This document shows positions 1 to 9,576 of a stretch of DNA of 64,000 nucleotides, one piece after another. The stretch comes from Clostridiaceae bacterium (lineage in GTDB: Bacteria; Bacillota; Clostridia; Oscillospirales; Butyricicoccaceae), in NCBI GenBank assembly GCA_018383195.1, contig JAGZOP010000010.1:8351-72350 (forward strand). Direction: 5' to 3'. A program made the translations under genes and the position numbers. Positions within the stretch are counted from its first letter, which is position 1. Every line of letters starts with the position of its first letter. Under the pieces are notes generated by a model. The model did not search any database and was not told the origin of the DNA. It saw nothing but the letters and a program-made list of their open reading frames with translations.

Positions 1-1
1 A

Positions 2-2107
2 ATTTTTGAACTGCTCGCGCGCCCCATGCGCATCGAAGAGCTGCGCCGTCTGCTGCCCGGCATCGGCAAACAGGAACTCAAAACCTGTGTGCAGCGCTTG
101 ACCCAGAGCGGTCAAATCGTGAAAAATAAGAAAAACCGTCTGGCGCAGGCTGCCCATTTCAGCTGCATTGCAGGCACATATCTGGCAACCGAGCGCGGCT
201 TCGGCTTTGTCGCACCCGATGAAAAAGATGACCGCGGCGATATTTTCATCCCCCCGCATGCAGGCGGCGGCGCATGGCAGGGTGACCATGTGCTCATTCA
301 AATCCGCGAAGGCGGACGCCGCCGAGACGGTACCCCCCGCCGTGAGGGTGAAGTAGTCCGCATTCTTGAACGCAGCCGAGAAGAAATTGTCGGTGCAGTG
401 CGCCGTCGCGGCAAAACATGTGTACTCGAGCCTGCAAGCAAAAAATTCCCGGAAATCATCCTGCCAAAGGCGCACTTAAACGGCGCGCAGCCGGGTGACC
501 GCGTCGCGGTGCGCATGATGTACTACGGAGAAGGCAAGGTTTTACCGCAGGCGGCTGTTACCCAGATTTTCGGGGAAAACGGCACGATGCAAGCATCCAT
601 TGCCGCGATTTTGCATGAAAACGGCATCTATGAGGCATTTTCTCCGGAAACCGCTGCACAGGCGCAAAGCCTTGGCGACCGCATCCCACCGGACGCGCTT
701 GCCGGACGGAGCGATCTGCGGGACGAATTGATTTTTACCATTGACGGTGACAGCGCCAAGGATTTCGATGACGCGGTTTCCCTCACGCCGCTCGAAAACG
801 GTCGCGTGCTGCTCGGCGTGCACATTGCGGATGTGTCGCACTACGTTACCCCCGGCAGCCCGCTGGATGACGATGCCTACCGCCGCGGCACTTCGGTCTA
901 CTACCCCGGTCACGTCGTGCCCATGCTCCCCTTCGCTCTGTCGGACGGATTGTGTTCCCTTGTCCCCGGCGAAGACCGGCTGACCTTTTCGGCTTTCCTG
1001 GAAATCGGTGCGGACGGCCGCCGGCACAAATCTGAGTTTTCCAAATCGGTCATCCGTTCCAGCGCGCGCATGACCTACAACAACGTCAACAAAATTTTGG
1101 ACGGCGATGCAGAACTGACTGAAAAATACGACTTTCTAGCAGAAACCGTCAAAAAAATGGCGGACTTGGCCGATGTACTGCGTAAACGCCGCATGGAGCG
1201 CGGCGCGCTCGACCTCGATATTCCGGAAGCCGAAATCACAGTGGACGAACGGGGAGAACCGGTGGCACTCGGCTACCGCACGCGCGGACGTGCCGAAAAA
1301 ATGATCGAAGAATTCATGCTTCAGGCAAATGAGGCGGTCGCGGAATACATGGACAAACACGGAAACCCGGCGATATTCCGCGTGCATGAGAACCCGGACC
1401 CGGAAAAGCTGCGGGTATTCGCGCAATTTGCACGCCCGTTCGGATACCGCATTGATCCCAGCAAGCCGCAGGATACCAAGCAATTACAATTTGTGCTCGA
1501 CAAGGCTGCGGACGATCCGCGCCAGCGTGCCCTGCCTACCCTGTTGCTGCGTTCGCTTGCCCGCGCACGCTATGCCGAAGAAAACCTGGGGCATTACGGC
1601 TTGCAGGCGAAATATTACCTGCATTTTACGTCTCCAATCCGCCGTTATCCCGATCTTGCAACCCATCGCATGCTGCAAAAAGCACTTTCCGGCGATGCGT
1701 TTACGCGCGCGGATTACGAATTTTGTGAAAACGCCGCAAGCCAGTCCACAACCTGTGAATTGGCTGCGGACACCGCAGAGCGCGACATCGACAAGCTGTT
1801 CATCGCGGCGTATATGGAGCAGTTCCTCGGGCAGGATTTTGACGGCGAAGTGTCCGGCGTGCAGGCGTTCGGTCTTTTCGTCTCCCTCCCGAACGGCGCG
1901 GAAGGTCTGGTCCGCATCGAATCGCTGCCCGGATATTTTGAATACGACGACCAGAAAATGGCGCTTACCAATCGCGCCGGTGTGCGCTATACGATTGGCA
2001 CACCGGTTTGTGTGCGCCTTGTGGCCGCAAACCGCGCAAGCGGTCAGATTGATTTTGTACTCACCCCAACCCCTCACGGAAAGGTAAATGAAACATGCCC
2101 GGACTGA
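2..2107 (+). CDS. rnr: Ribonuclease R (5' end cut by window edge)
   Basis: 3'-5' exoribonuclease of the RNase II/RNB family, which degrades structured RNA in the cytoplasm. The reading frame is open from base 2, before the first ATG at 26, and the residues ahead of that ATG (IFELLARP) extend the N-terminal winged-helix, so the true start probably lies outside the window. Order of domains: helix-turn-helix, cold-shock OB folds (GFGFV near residue 60), the RNB catalytic domain with the acidic motif DGDSAKDFDDAVSL near residue 240 and FTSPIRRYPDLATHR near residue 530, then a C-terminal S1 domain. The last codons overlap the start of the patatin-like gene by 13 bases, suggesting translational coupling. 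In many Firmicutes rnr follows secG; here secG sits 40 kb away. Confidence 0.95.
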   Translation: MFELLARPMRIEELRRLLPGIGKQELKTCVQRLTQSGQIVKNKKNRLAQAAHFSCIAGTYLATERGFGFVAPDEKDDRGDIFIPPHAGGGAWQGDHVLIQIREGGRRRDGTPRREGEVVRILERSREEIVGAVRRRGKTCVLEPASKKFPEIILPKAHLNGAQPGDRVAVRMMYYGEGKVLPQAAVTQIFGENGTMQASIAAILHENGIYEAFSPETAAQAQSLGDRIPPDALAGRSDLRDELIFTIDGDSAKDFDDAVSLTPLENGRVLLGVHIADVSHYVTPGSPLDDDAYRRGTSVYYPGHVVPMLPFALSDGLCSLVPGEDRLTFSAFLEIGADGRRHKSEFSKSVIRSSARMTYNNVNKILDGDAELTEKYDFLAETVKKMADLADVLRKRRMERGALDLDIPEAEITVDERGEPVALGYRTRGRAEKMIEEFMLQANEAVAEYMDKHGNPAIFRVHENPDPEKLRVFAQFARPFGYRIDPSKPQDTKQLQFVLDKAADDPRQRALPTLLLRSLARARYAEENLGHYGLQAKYYLHFTSPIRRYPDLATHRMLQKALSGDAFTRADYEFCENAASQSTTCELAADTAERDIDKLFIAAYMEQFLGQDFDGEVSGVQAFGLFVSLPNGAEGLVRIESLPGYFEYDDQKMALTNRAGVRYTIGTPVCVRLVAANRASGQIDFVLTPTPHGKVNETCPD

Positions 2108-2934
2108 TTTTAGAGGGCGGCACATTCCGCCCAGTTTATTCCTGCGGTGTACTCGACGCCCTGCTCGACCATGATTTGATGTTCGATTACGTCATCGGCG
2201 TGTCGGCAGGCATCACCTACGCGTATTCTTATTTGTCCCGCCAGCGCGGACGAAATCTTGAAGTGTTCACCAAATACCGCAACGACAAGCGTTATCTTTC
2301 TCTTCGTAATTACCCAAAATGCCGTTCTATGTTCGGCTTAGACTTCGTATTTGACGAAATTCCGAACAAATTGCTGCCATTTGACTGGGATGCTTTCAAT
2401 GCCTACAAAGGGCGCATTCTTGTCGGCGTAACCAATGCACAAACCGGAAAGGCAGAATATCTTGACGGTATGCAGCTCGACCTTCCATGCACCATGCTGC
2501 GCGCAACCTGCGCAATTCCCTTTTATTTCCCTGCGATCGAGATGGGCGGCGTACCCTATTATGACGGCGGTCTGGCAGATTCCATCCCGATTGTCAAGGC
2601 GCTGCATGACGGCAGCGAGAAAAATCTGATTGTTCTGACCCGACCGGAGGGGTATCGCAAAACCACCACCGGCAGCACACGCGCTGCAGCCCATGCGCTA
2701 CACCGCAAATATCCTGAGCTGTCCGAAACCATGCTCAGCCGTGCAAAACGGTATAACGATACGGTATGTTTCTGCGAACAACTCGTGAAAAAACAGCCGG
2801 AAGATACCGTTTTGCTGCGTCCGGATTATCCGCTGAACTCTTTTGAAAAAGATGTGAGCATGCTCAGGCGAAATTATGAGCACGGATACCAAATGACAAT
2901 CGACCATCTGGATCAGATCAAAGCCCTGTTTTAA
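2095..2934 (+). CDS. Patatin-like phospholipase family protein
   Basis: Predicted serine acyl hydrolase of 279 residues. The nucleophile motif GVSAG (Ser37) and the dyad motif YYDGGLADSIP (near residue 160) identify the patatin fold. The oxyanion loop reads GGTFRP rather than the usual GGGxRG. There is no signal peptide, so a cytoplasmic or membrane-peripheral role on lipids is likely. It starts inside the last codons of rnr in another frame and ends just before a strong terminator, so the two genes form one transcription unit. Substrate unknown. Confidence 0.85.
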   Translation: MPGLILEGGTFRPVYSCGVLDALLDHDLMFDYVIGVSAGITYAYSYLSRQRGRNLEVFTKYRNDKRYLSLRNYPKCRSMFGLDFVFDEIPNKLLPFDWDAFNAYKGRILVGVTNAQTGKAEYLDGMQLDLPCTMLRATCAIPFYFPAIEMGGVPYYDGGLADSIPIVKALHDGSEKNLIVLTRPEGYRKTTTGSTRAAAHALHRKYPELSETMLSRAKRYNDTVCFCEQLVKKQPEDTVLLRPDYPLNSFEKDVSMLRRNYEHGYQMTIDHLDQIKALF

Positions 2935-2944
2935 CCTGCATATG

Positions 2945-2989
2945 AAAAATCCGCCCTCTGAGCATGCTCAGCTCAATGGGCGGATTTTT
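2945..2989. terminator. Bidirectional terminator
   Basis: Perfect 12-bp stem AAAAATCCGCCC / GGGCGGATTTTT with an inner AGCATGCT palindrome. It lies between the convergent patatin-like gene and the minus-strand thioesterase gene and carries T-runs on both strands. Confidence 0.85.
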
Positions 2990-2998
2990 TGTGTGCTT

Positions 2999-3391
2999 TT
3001 ATCCCAGTTTTGCCTGTGCCTTGGCTTCAAAACGCGCCTGATCGACGATTGCGCGCTGATGTGTGCCTTCCCCAATCAGTCCCTTTTCGTCGTAGGCCGC
3101 GACCTTGAATGTCAGCATTTTTCCATTTGGGGCAATCTCGGTCAGCTCGGTTTCAAAGCGTACCTTCATTCCCGCCGGGGTTGCCGCCACATGGGTAACA
3201 TTCATCAGGGTTCCTACCGTCGTTTTGCCCGCTTCCAGTTCGGATGCAACCGAAGCTGCCGCCGTTCCTTCAATTCCTGCAATCATCATCGGAGTTGCAA
3301 AAACGGATACCAAGCCGCTGCCTACCTTATTTGCAAGCAGCTCTTCCGTCACTGTCAACTCATGCGTACCTTTCATGCCAACTGTAATCAT
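2999..3391 (-). CDS. Hotdog-fold thioesterase, FlK-like
   Basis: A 130-residue hotdog-fold acyl-CoA thioesterase resembling fluoroacetyl-CoA thioesterase FlK. The FlK triad Thr42/Glu50/His76 is matched by Thr33, Glu41 and His67 with exactly the same spacing (8 and 26 residues). I chose the internal ATG at 3391 because a GAGGGA ribosome binding site precedes it and family members begin at the matching residue; a longer reading would start at 3472 and overlap the upstream helicase gene. It follows that helicase gene closely and ends at a shared terminator. The true substrate is probably an ordinary short acyl-CoA rather than fluoroacetyl-CoA (inference). Confidence 0.8.
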   Translation of the reverse strand: MITVGMKGTHELTVTEELLANKVGSGLVSVFATPMMIAGIEGTAAASVASELEAGKTTVGTLMNVTHVAATPAGMKVRFETELTEIAPNGKMLTFKVAAYDEKGLIGEGTHQRAIVDQARFEAKAQAKLG

Positions 3392-3468
3392 GATTTTTCC
3401 CTCACATTCTGAAACTGTGTTATCAGCGTACCTTTTTTCTGCCGGTTTGTCAATCACCGATTTCATGT

Positions 3469-6400
3469 TCAAAACAGGCTCAGCTGCACGCCCTCCAAGC
3501 CGCTCCGTCCGGACGCGTACTCTTCTTCGTAAGTTCCCGCCGGAATTTCATCCAAAAAAGGCGACGGCTGCTCCTGCGATACGAGTACCAGTTCATCTTT
3601 TGCACGCGTCATGCCCACATAGAACAGGCGGCGTTCCTCAGAGATATCCACAGGCTGTGCAGAACTCTCAAGCGGCACGCAGCCCCGCGTAAGACCGCAC
3701 AGATAGACCGCGCCAAATTCCAAACCCTTTGCCCCATGCATCGTGGAAAGGGTGACTGCACCAGCATCATATTTCTGCTTGCTTCTGCGGAGCAAATCCC
3801 CCTCAGAACCCAACAAAACCCCATCTAAAAGCGCGAAAATGTCCTTATAAAACGCGCCAAGCTGAATAAACTGAGTAAAATCCGCATCATCGGATAACCC
3901 ATGCCGTTCCGCCCAATCGGTGAGCAGTTTAACTGGTTTTGCCTTTTTCAGGGCGGGGAAGAGAGTCTCAATCTCCCGCAAAACGAGCCGCAGCCTGCCG
4001 TCCTCCGCATATGGCGTGCCGCGCGAAAGCAATTCCTGCACGGGTGCATCGGCAGAAACGTCCTCATATTGCGCGGCAAAGCCCTGCACCCGGTCTTCCG
4101 GGCACGTCCACACCGCACGCAATGCGGTACGCAGAGCAGCGGTATCCTGTGGATTTCTCAAAAAACGCAGGAAGCTGAGCACGCCATGCACGCATGCCGC
4201 AGTCAAATAGTCGCCGCGTCCGGCAACCTGACAGGGGATTCCGGCACGCGCCAAGGTTCGCTCCAACCGGTCAAGCTGCCTGCGTGTGCGGCACAGCACC
4301 GCAATTTCCCCAAAACTGCGCATTGTCAGACGCGCATCCCGCCGACCGGCGGCAAGCATGTCCACGCCTCCGACCATATGTGCAATATCACGCGCTACAA
4401 AACTTGCTTCATCGCCCGGTCCATCGGCGCGAACAAGCCGCACCACGCCGCCTGCTGCACGGGCAGGGGAGAGGGGACGCGCACCGCCCAGATTGCACGC
4501 TATAACCGGCTGTGTGCACGCTAAAATTTCCGGCGCTGCGCGGTAGTTTTGGGTTAACCGCACCGAATACAGCGCAGGTTCTTCGGATGCAAGACGCGCA
4601 AAGCAATCGTCCGACGCGCCGCGAAACCCGTAAATCGCCTGATCCGGGTCGCCGATGGCAAACAGTGTCCCGTGCCTGCTCCACGCGCGCGCAAGCTGAT
4701 ACTGGGTATTATTTACGTCCTGAAACTCGTCAACGAGCACATGAGTCGGCTTTTTTCGTCGCTTTTCTTCACTGCAAAACGCCAATTCATCGAGCAGCAG
4801 ATCGTCATAATCCACCGCACCATTCACGCGCAGTTTCCAGTCATGGACCGCAGCATGCTCATGCAGCAACCCGGCGCGTTCTTCCTCCACACCGTTTTTC
4901 AGCGCGGAAACTGCCTGTAAAAATTTCGCCGGCGTGCCATCCCAACCGATTTCGCGCACGCTCTGTTCCGCCAACGCAAGCGCCTCATCCGGTGCAAGAA
5001 GCGTGCCTTTTTGCCCGCGTGCCTGCCGTTTTTCCCATGCAATCGCGTGGAACGTTCCCACAGTAAGACCGCGAATTGCACGCATCCCGCCCAGCGTCTG
5101 TGCAAGCCGCTGCCGCAGCCCCTCCGCTGCCTGACGGGTGAAGGTCACTGCCACAATCTGTGACGCAGGGATGCCGAGCGTTCCAATCATATATGCAATA
5201 CGCTCTGTAAGCGTCTGCGTTTTTCCGGTGCCCGGACCGGCTGTAACTGCTGTCACCCGCGCTGTGGTGCATACTGCGGCGCGTTGTTCCGCATTCAAGT
5301 GATTTTCCGCGGCAGAAATATGTGTTTTCTGCACTTTTTCTGCCGGTTCGAGTGTCAGCTGTTCCGCGTCCTCGTGCATACTTTGCGCACGAGGCGGCTC
5401 GGGTGTTCCAAACAGGCTCACCTGTCCGCTCATTGCCCCGATTTCCGCCTGCGAAAGCAGCTCAATCACGCCGTATTGCCCATCAAATCCGGGTTTTCGC
5501 ACCACTTCACCCGCACGCAGACGGCGCAGACCTTCCTGCACCCATGCACCCGCGATCTGCCCCACATCGGCAAGCGGCGCTTCGCGCAAAATATAAAACT
5601 CCGGTCCCAATTCGCGCAGCATGCGTGCATACTGCTCCTGCACACGCTTTCCCGCAGCGCTCATCCCAGTTGATGCTGCGATCACCTCGGGCAGGGGGGC
5701 GAGGCTCTCAAAGGGCATTTCGCGTTTTGCTCCCACCGGGCGGTCGGCAAGCGCTTCGATGCGGTGTTCCACACCGATTGTAATTTTCCCGCCACAGACC
5801 GGACAGCGTCCGCCATACCGTATCGTTTCCGCCGGAGTCAGGCACACGCCGCAGCTGCGGTGTCCGTCCAGATGGTACTTGCCTTCCTCGGGAAAAAATT
5901 CAACTGTACCGCGAAAACCCGCCGAATTACGCCCTTGGAGTGCGTCTGCGAGCGCATCATAACTCCAATCAATGTCGAGCAAATTGGCTTCCCGACCGAG
6001 TTTTCCGGGGGAGTGCGCATCCGAATTGGACATGAGCGTATACCGGTCGAGCGCCGACACCCGCGCGTTCATATCCGGGTCGGAGGACAGTCCGGTTTCC
6101 AGTGCATGAATCTCTCCGGACAGATCCCCGAAGCAATCCTCGAGCGTGTCAAAGCCGGAAAACGCGCCGAACAGCGAAAAATGCGGTGTCCAGATGTGTG
6201 CAGGAATGAAAACTGCACGCGGGCAGACATCCAGCGTGATTTCGAGCAGATCGCGGCTGTCCAGTCCGAGAATCGGACGCCCATCCGAATGGAGGTTCCC
6301 GATTGCCTCCAAACGTTTCGACAGGATTTCAGCTTCCTCCAGACCGGGCAGCAAAATCAGGTTATGCACCTTGCGCACTCTGCCGTCCTTCTTGTAAATG

Positions 6401-6669
6401 GAACTGATTTCCCCGGAAATGACAAAACGGGGCGCATCGCCCACAGGCGCATCCGGCAGGCGACTATCCTCATGCAGCGTATAAAACCCATCCTCAGCAG
6501 GGGAGAGGGCTGTTTTCAGCTCCTCCCTCCATGCCGGATGGGTAAAATCTCCTGTGCCGACGATGGAAATTCCCTTGCGGCGCGCCCACAGATCCAGATG
6601 GGGCGCGTCGCAGTCCCGGCTTGTTGCGCGTGAATATTTGGAATGGATGTGCAGGTCTGCAATTTGCAT
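3469..6669 (-). CDS. Fusion of PHP/endonuclease Q-like nuclease and UvrD-type helicase
   Basis: A 1066-residue two-enzyme protein. Residues 1-300 form a PHP-family metal-dependent nuclease domain like endonuclease Q/TIGR00375: DLHIHS (His7, His9), GTGDFTH (Asp41, His44), GEISS (Glu87), His102, AHIW (His158) and SNSDAH (Asp217, His219), followed by a four-cysteine zinc site (Cys273, 276, 289, 292). Residues 450-1066 are a complete superfamily 1 helicase: Walker A GPGTGKT at 478-484, DEFQD at 647-651, QNYR near 705, HGAKGLEF and VGMTRAKDEL. EndoQ nicks DNA at deaminated bases, so the fusion suggests a damage-directed nick coupled to unwinding (inference). The gene is monocistronic or leads into the FlK-like thioesterase gene. 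Confidence 0.85.
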   Translation of the reverse strand: MQIADLHIHSKYSRATSRDCDAPHLDLWARRKGISIVGTGDFTHPAWREELKTALSPAEDGFYTLHEDSRLPDAPVGDAPRFVISGEISSIYKKDGRVRKVHNLILLPGLEEAEILSKRLEAIGNLHSDGRPILGLDSRDLLEITLDVCPRAVFIPAHIWTPHFSLFGAFSGFDTLEDCFGDLSGEIHALETGLSSDPDMNARVSALDRYTLMSNSDAHSPGKLGREANLLDIDWSYDALADALQGRNSAGFRGTVEFFPEEGKYHLDGHRSCGVCLTPAETIRYGGRCPVCGGKITIGVEHRIEALADRPVGAKREMPFESLAPLPEVIAASTGMSAAGKRVQEQYARMLRELGPEFYILREAPLADVGQIAGAWVQEGLRRLRAGEVVRKPGFDGQYGVIELLSQAEIGAMSGQVSLFGTPEPPRAQSMHEDAEQLTLEPAEKVQKTHISAAENHLNAEQRAAVCTTARVTAVTAGPGTGKTQTLTERIAYMIGTLGIPASQIVAVTFTRQAAEGLRQRLAQTLGGMRAIRGLTVGTFHAIAWEKRQARGQKGTLLAPDEALALAEQSVREIGWDGTPAKFLQAVSALKNGVEEERAGLLHEHAAVHDWKLRVNGAVDYDDLLLDELAFCSEEKRRKKPTHVLVDEFQDVNNTQYQLARAWSRHGTLFAIGDPDQAIYGFRGASDDCFARLASEEPALYSVRLTQNYRAAPEILACTQPVIACNLGGARPLSPARAAGGVVRLVRADGPGDEASFVARDIAHMVGGVDMLAAGRRDARLTMRSFGEIAVLCRTRRQLDRLERTLARAGIPCQVAGRGDYLTAACVHGVLSFLRFLRNPQDTAALRTALRAVWTCPEDRVQGFAAQYEDVSADAPVQELLSRGTPYAEDGRLRLVLREIETLFPALKKAKPVKLLTDWAERHGLSDDADFTQFIQLGAFYKDIFALLDGVLLGSEGDLLRRSKQKYDAGAVTLSTMHGAKGLEFGAVYLCGLTRGCVPLESSAQPVDISEERRLFYVGMTRAKDELVLVSQEQPSPFLDEIPAGTYEEEYASGRSGLEGVQLSLF

Positions 6670-6706
6670 GCCTTGTCCTCCATAGTTAACATTTTGAATG
6701 ATTTCT

Positions 6707-7462
6707 TTAAAAATATCGCCCGGTCAAAATCAGTCCAAGCGTAGAACAGTATTCCCGCAGATGGCTCACAAGCCGCAGGGAAAGATAGGGCGTGGGGGCG
6801 GGCATGCCCGCGTTTTCCAACCCTGCCTGCTCCATGAGCCGCCGGGCACGCGCAAGGTGAAATTCATTCGTAATCACCGCAGTTCTACGCCCTGCAAGGT
6901 CAAATTCCGCCTTTGCGTTTGCAATATTCTGAATGGTGTTGCTGGACTTGTCCTCAATCAGCAGCGCGTGCGCAGGCACGCCTTGCTTCAGCAGATAGCG
7001 CTCCATCATGTGCGCTTCGGGCATGACCTCGTCCGGTCCCTGCCCGCCGCAAAGCACCAACTTGGCGTCCGGATTTTGCTCAAGCAGCGCCGCCGCCACA
7101 TCCAGCCGGCTTTGCAGCGCTGCCGAGGGGCGGTCAGGATAAATATGCGCACCCAACACGAGCACATAATCCGCATCATATACCGCGTCATCTGTGCGCT
7201 CTCCGGACAAAATTAACCCTTGAATCCCCACAAAAGAGGCAAGAAATAGTCCAAAAAGCACCTGTCCGAGCACAGCTACCCGTCGGCAGACTGCGCTGCG
7301 TTCCGCGTAAGCCACCATGATCGCTTCGCCCGCGCAGCCGACTGCAAGCGCACCGAGAAACACCGTGCCGAACCGAATCGGCGCCCATGTCAGGCATGCG
7401 CTGCCAAGCACGCCAAAAATGCACGCAAGCACCGCCCAGACTTTCACTTCGAGCTTGTTCAT
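6707..7462 (-). CDS. YdcF/SanA family (DUF218) membrane protein
   Basis: A 251-residue protein with two to three N-terminal hydrophobic segments, then the DUF218 domain: DYVLVLGAHIYPDRPS, KLVLCGGQGPDE, EAHMMERYLL and IEDKSSNTIQNI. Family members are envelope-associated and of uncertain function; the SanA branch affects vancomycin sensitivity in enterics. The start ATG overlaps the TGA stop of the ABC-F gene by one base (TGATG) and has a GGAAGG site, so translation is coupled to that gene. Confidence 0.8.
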   Translation of the reverse strand: MNKLEVKVWAVLACIFGVLGSACLTWAPIRFGTVFLGALAVGCAGEAIMVAYAERSAVCRRVAVLGQVLFGLFLASFVGIQGLILSGERTDDAVYDADYVLVLGAHIYPDRPSAALQSRLDVAAALLEQNPDAKLVLCGGQGPDEVMPEAHMMERYLLKQGVPAHALLIEDKSSNTIQNIANAKAEFDLAGRRTAVITNEFHLARARRLMEQAGLENAGMPAPTPYLSLRLVSHLREYCSTLGLILTGRYF

Positions 7463-9357
7463 CAGCCTTCCAACTCCTCGCTCAAGCGCTCCCATTCTTC
7501 CATTTTTTCGAGCAGTTCGGTGTCCGCTTCCTCCTTTTCCGCGAGCAGACCCATCAGCTTCTCCGGGTCGGCGGCGTTGTGGTTGATGTGGCTGTCCAAA
7601 TCGGCAAGCTGCGCTTCGAGCTGGCTGATTTCACGTTCCAGCACGCCGATGCGCTTCGTAATGTTCTTTGTGCCGCCCTTCGGCTTGGGTTTTTCCGCCT
7701 TCGGCGCCTGCTTTTTCTCAGCAGGGGATGAGGGTGCAGCACAAGCCTTTTCCGCCTTTAACCGCTCCCGATACGTCAAAAACTGCTCATAACTGCCCGT
7801 ATAGTCAATATATTCTCCATTTTCGAGATAGAGAATCCGGGTTGCAAACCGCTCCACGAAATACCGGTCATGCGAGACGAACAGCAGCGTGCCCGTGAAC
7901 GCTTCCACGGCTTCCTCAATCCATTCGCGGCTCATAAGGTCCAGATGGTTGGTCGGCTCGTCGAGGATGAGCATGTTCAGCGGGTCATACATCAGCTCAC
8001 ACAGGCGCAGGCGGCTTTTCTCGCCGCCCGACAGGGTGGAAACCGTCTTGAGCTGATCCTCGCCCGAAAATTTGAACGCGCCCAAACGGTTGCGCGCGGT
8101 CTGCATGGTCACATTTTTATCGTAAATGAGCGTGTCGATGAGGTTGCGGTTTTCATTTGCAAAATGGACGAGCTGCGGCAGATACGCCGGGCGCAGCCCC
8201 ACGCCCTTTTTTATCGTGCCGTCGTCCGCGGTTTCCTCGCCGAGCAAAATCTTCAGCAGCGTAGTTTTTCCCGCGCCGTTGTCGCCCAAAATGGCGACAC
8301 GCTCTCCATTGCGCACATTGAATGTTACATCCTGTAATATTTTTCGACCATCATAACTTTTTGTAATTCCGCGAACCTTGAGTACATCCTCGGTTTCATA
8401 ATTCGGGTCGCCAAAAGACACGCTCATCTGCTTATCACGGCGCGGGCGGTCGGTGACCTTCATGCGTGCAATCCGCTTTTCGATGGACGCCGCGCGCTTG
8501 GCAAGGTGCTCGGTACCGTGCTCGTGCATGATGCGCGCCACGCCCTCAAGCCGCTTTTTTTCCGCCATCCGGTTTTCGTGCTCACGCAGCTGCTGCTCAT
8601 AGCGGCGCTCACGCTCGACCGCATAATACGAATACGAGCCTGCATAAAACTCAACCGTGTGATCGTGCACCTCAATAATCCGGTCGCAGCACTGGTCGAG
8701 GAAATAACGGTCATGCGAGACTGTGACAACCGTGCCCGTGTAGCCCTCAAGGTAGTCGCCCAACCAGCGCACCGCATCCATGTCAAGGTGGTTGGTCGGC
8801 TCGTCGAGCAGCAGGATGTCGGTCTGCTCCAAAATGATGCGCGCGAGGTTCACGCGCGTTTTTTCGCCGCCCGAAAGCTGATTAAACGGCTGTTCGCGGC
8901 GGGCAGGGGGGATGTCCAGACCGTTGCAGACCTTGTCCACCTCAAAATCGCGGTTATAGCCGCCGAGGGCGTCCAGCTTTTGCTGAAGCGTTCCATAGCG
9001 GCGCAGCAGTGTTTCATTTTCAGGCTGCGCCGCCATTTCTGCTTCGAGAATTTCCATATCGCTGCGCACAGCATCTGCCGCGCGGAACGCCGAGCGCAGC
9101 ACATCTTCAACCGTGACCTCGTCCGGGAAATTGGGCATCTGGTCGATCATGCCGACCGTTTTGCGGTCACCGATGGATACATGACCGCCGTCATACTCCA
9201 GCCGTCCGGCAAGGATATGCAGCAGCGTGGTTTTGCCTGCGCCGTTCGGTCCCAGAATCGCCACCTTTTCACCCGGCTGGATGTCAAAGGTCAGATCGGA
9301 CAAGATCAGACGGTCGCCATAATATTTTGTCAGGTTTTGTACGGTGATATCAGCCAA
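7462..9357 (-). CDS. ABC-F family ATPase
   Basis: A soluble 631-residue protein with two nucleotide-binding domains and no membrane segment, which marks the ABC-F class that acts on ribosomes. Domain 1 has GPNGAGKTT, LSGGEKTRVNLA and LLLDEPTNHLD; the interdomain linker is charged (residues 240-320); domain 2 has GDNGAGKTT, LSGGEKSRLRL and LILDEPTNHLD. The tail is a Lys/Pro/Glu-rich stretch followed by a coiled coil (residues 545-631), as in Uup/YdiF-type members. The first codon is TTG at 9357, after an AGAAAGGA site. Whether it is housekeeping or a ribosome-protection resistance factor cannot be told from sequence alone. Confidence 0.9.
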   Translation of the reverse strand: MADITVQNLTKYYGDRLILSDLTFDIQPGEKVAILGPNGAGKTTLLHILAGRLEYDGGHVSIGDRKTVGMIDQMPNFPDEVTVEDVLRSAFRAADAVRSDMEILEAEMAAQPENETLLRRYGTLQQKLDALGGYNRDFEVDKVCNGLDIPPARREQPFNQLSGGEKTRVNLARIILEQTDILLLDEPTNHLDMDAVRWLGDYLEGYTGTVVTVSHDRYFLDQCCDRIIEVHDHTVEFYAGSYSYYAVERERRYEQQLREHENRMAEKKRLEGVARIMHEHGTEHLAKRAASIEKRIARMKVTDRPRRDKQMSVSFGDPNYETEDVLKVRGITKSYDGRKILQDVTFNVRNGERVAILGDNGAGKTTLLKILLGEETADDGTIKKGVGLRPAYLPQLVHFANENRNLIDTLIYDKNVTMQTARNRLGAFKFSGEDQLKTVSTLSGGEKSRLRLCELMYDPLNMLILDEPTNHLDLMSREWIEEAVEAFTGTLLFVSHDRYFVERFATRILYLENGEYIDYTGSYEQFLTYRERLKAEKACAAPSSPAEKKQAPKAEKPKPKGGTKNITKRIGVLEREISQLEAQLADLDSHINHNAADPEKLMGLLAEKEEADTELLEKMEEWERLSEELEG

Positions 9358-9379
9358 TGGTATCGGAATCCTTTCTTAA

Positions 9380-9530
9380 AGTGTGGAGAGCGAAGGGAGG
9401 AGGGAGAAGGGAGGAGGGAGGAGGGAGAAGGGAGGAGTTTCGGAATCGCGCAGGGCGCGATGATTGAATCGCCGCTTCGCGGCGTTCTGCCCCTTCTCAC
9501 TCCTACCTCCTAACTCCTCACTCTCCATTT
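9380..9530. repeat. Purine/pyrimidine heptad repeat element, copy R1
   Basis: A purine-only arm (9383-9437, GGAGGGA/GAGGGAG units) and a pyrimidine arm (9490-9529, CTCACTC, CTCCTAA units) form a long imperfect inverted repeat. Between them sit two GC hairpins, ATCGCGC/GCGCGAT and CGCCGC/GCGGCG. It lies in the leader of the ABC-F gene. Similar elements occur near 10.3, 14.9 and 52.1 kb. Confidence 0.7.
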
Positions 9531-9542
9531 CGCTGCTCGCAT

Positions 9543-9575
9543 AAAAAGCCGCGACAGCATTCCGTCGCGGCTTTT
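9543..9575 (-). terminator. Terminator of the GDPD-like gene
   Basis: Stem AAAAGCCGCGAC / GTCGCGGCTTTT with an 8-base loop and a T-run on the minus strand, directly after the stop of the GDPD-like gene. Confidence 0.8.
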
Positions 9576-9576
9576 G

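Noticed and set aside
2942..3412. Plus-strand frame over the thioesterase gene
   Set aside because: Opposite a gene with matching catalytic triad spacing and a good ribosome binding site; it also starts inside a terminator stem.
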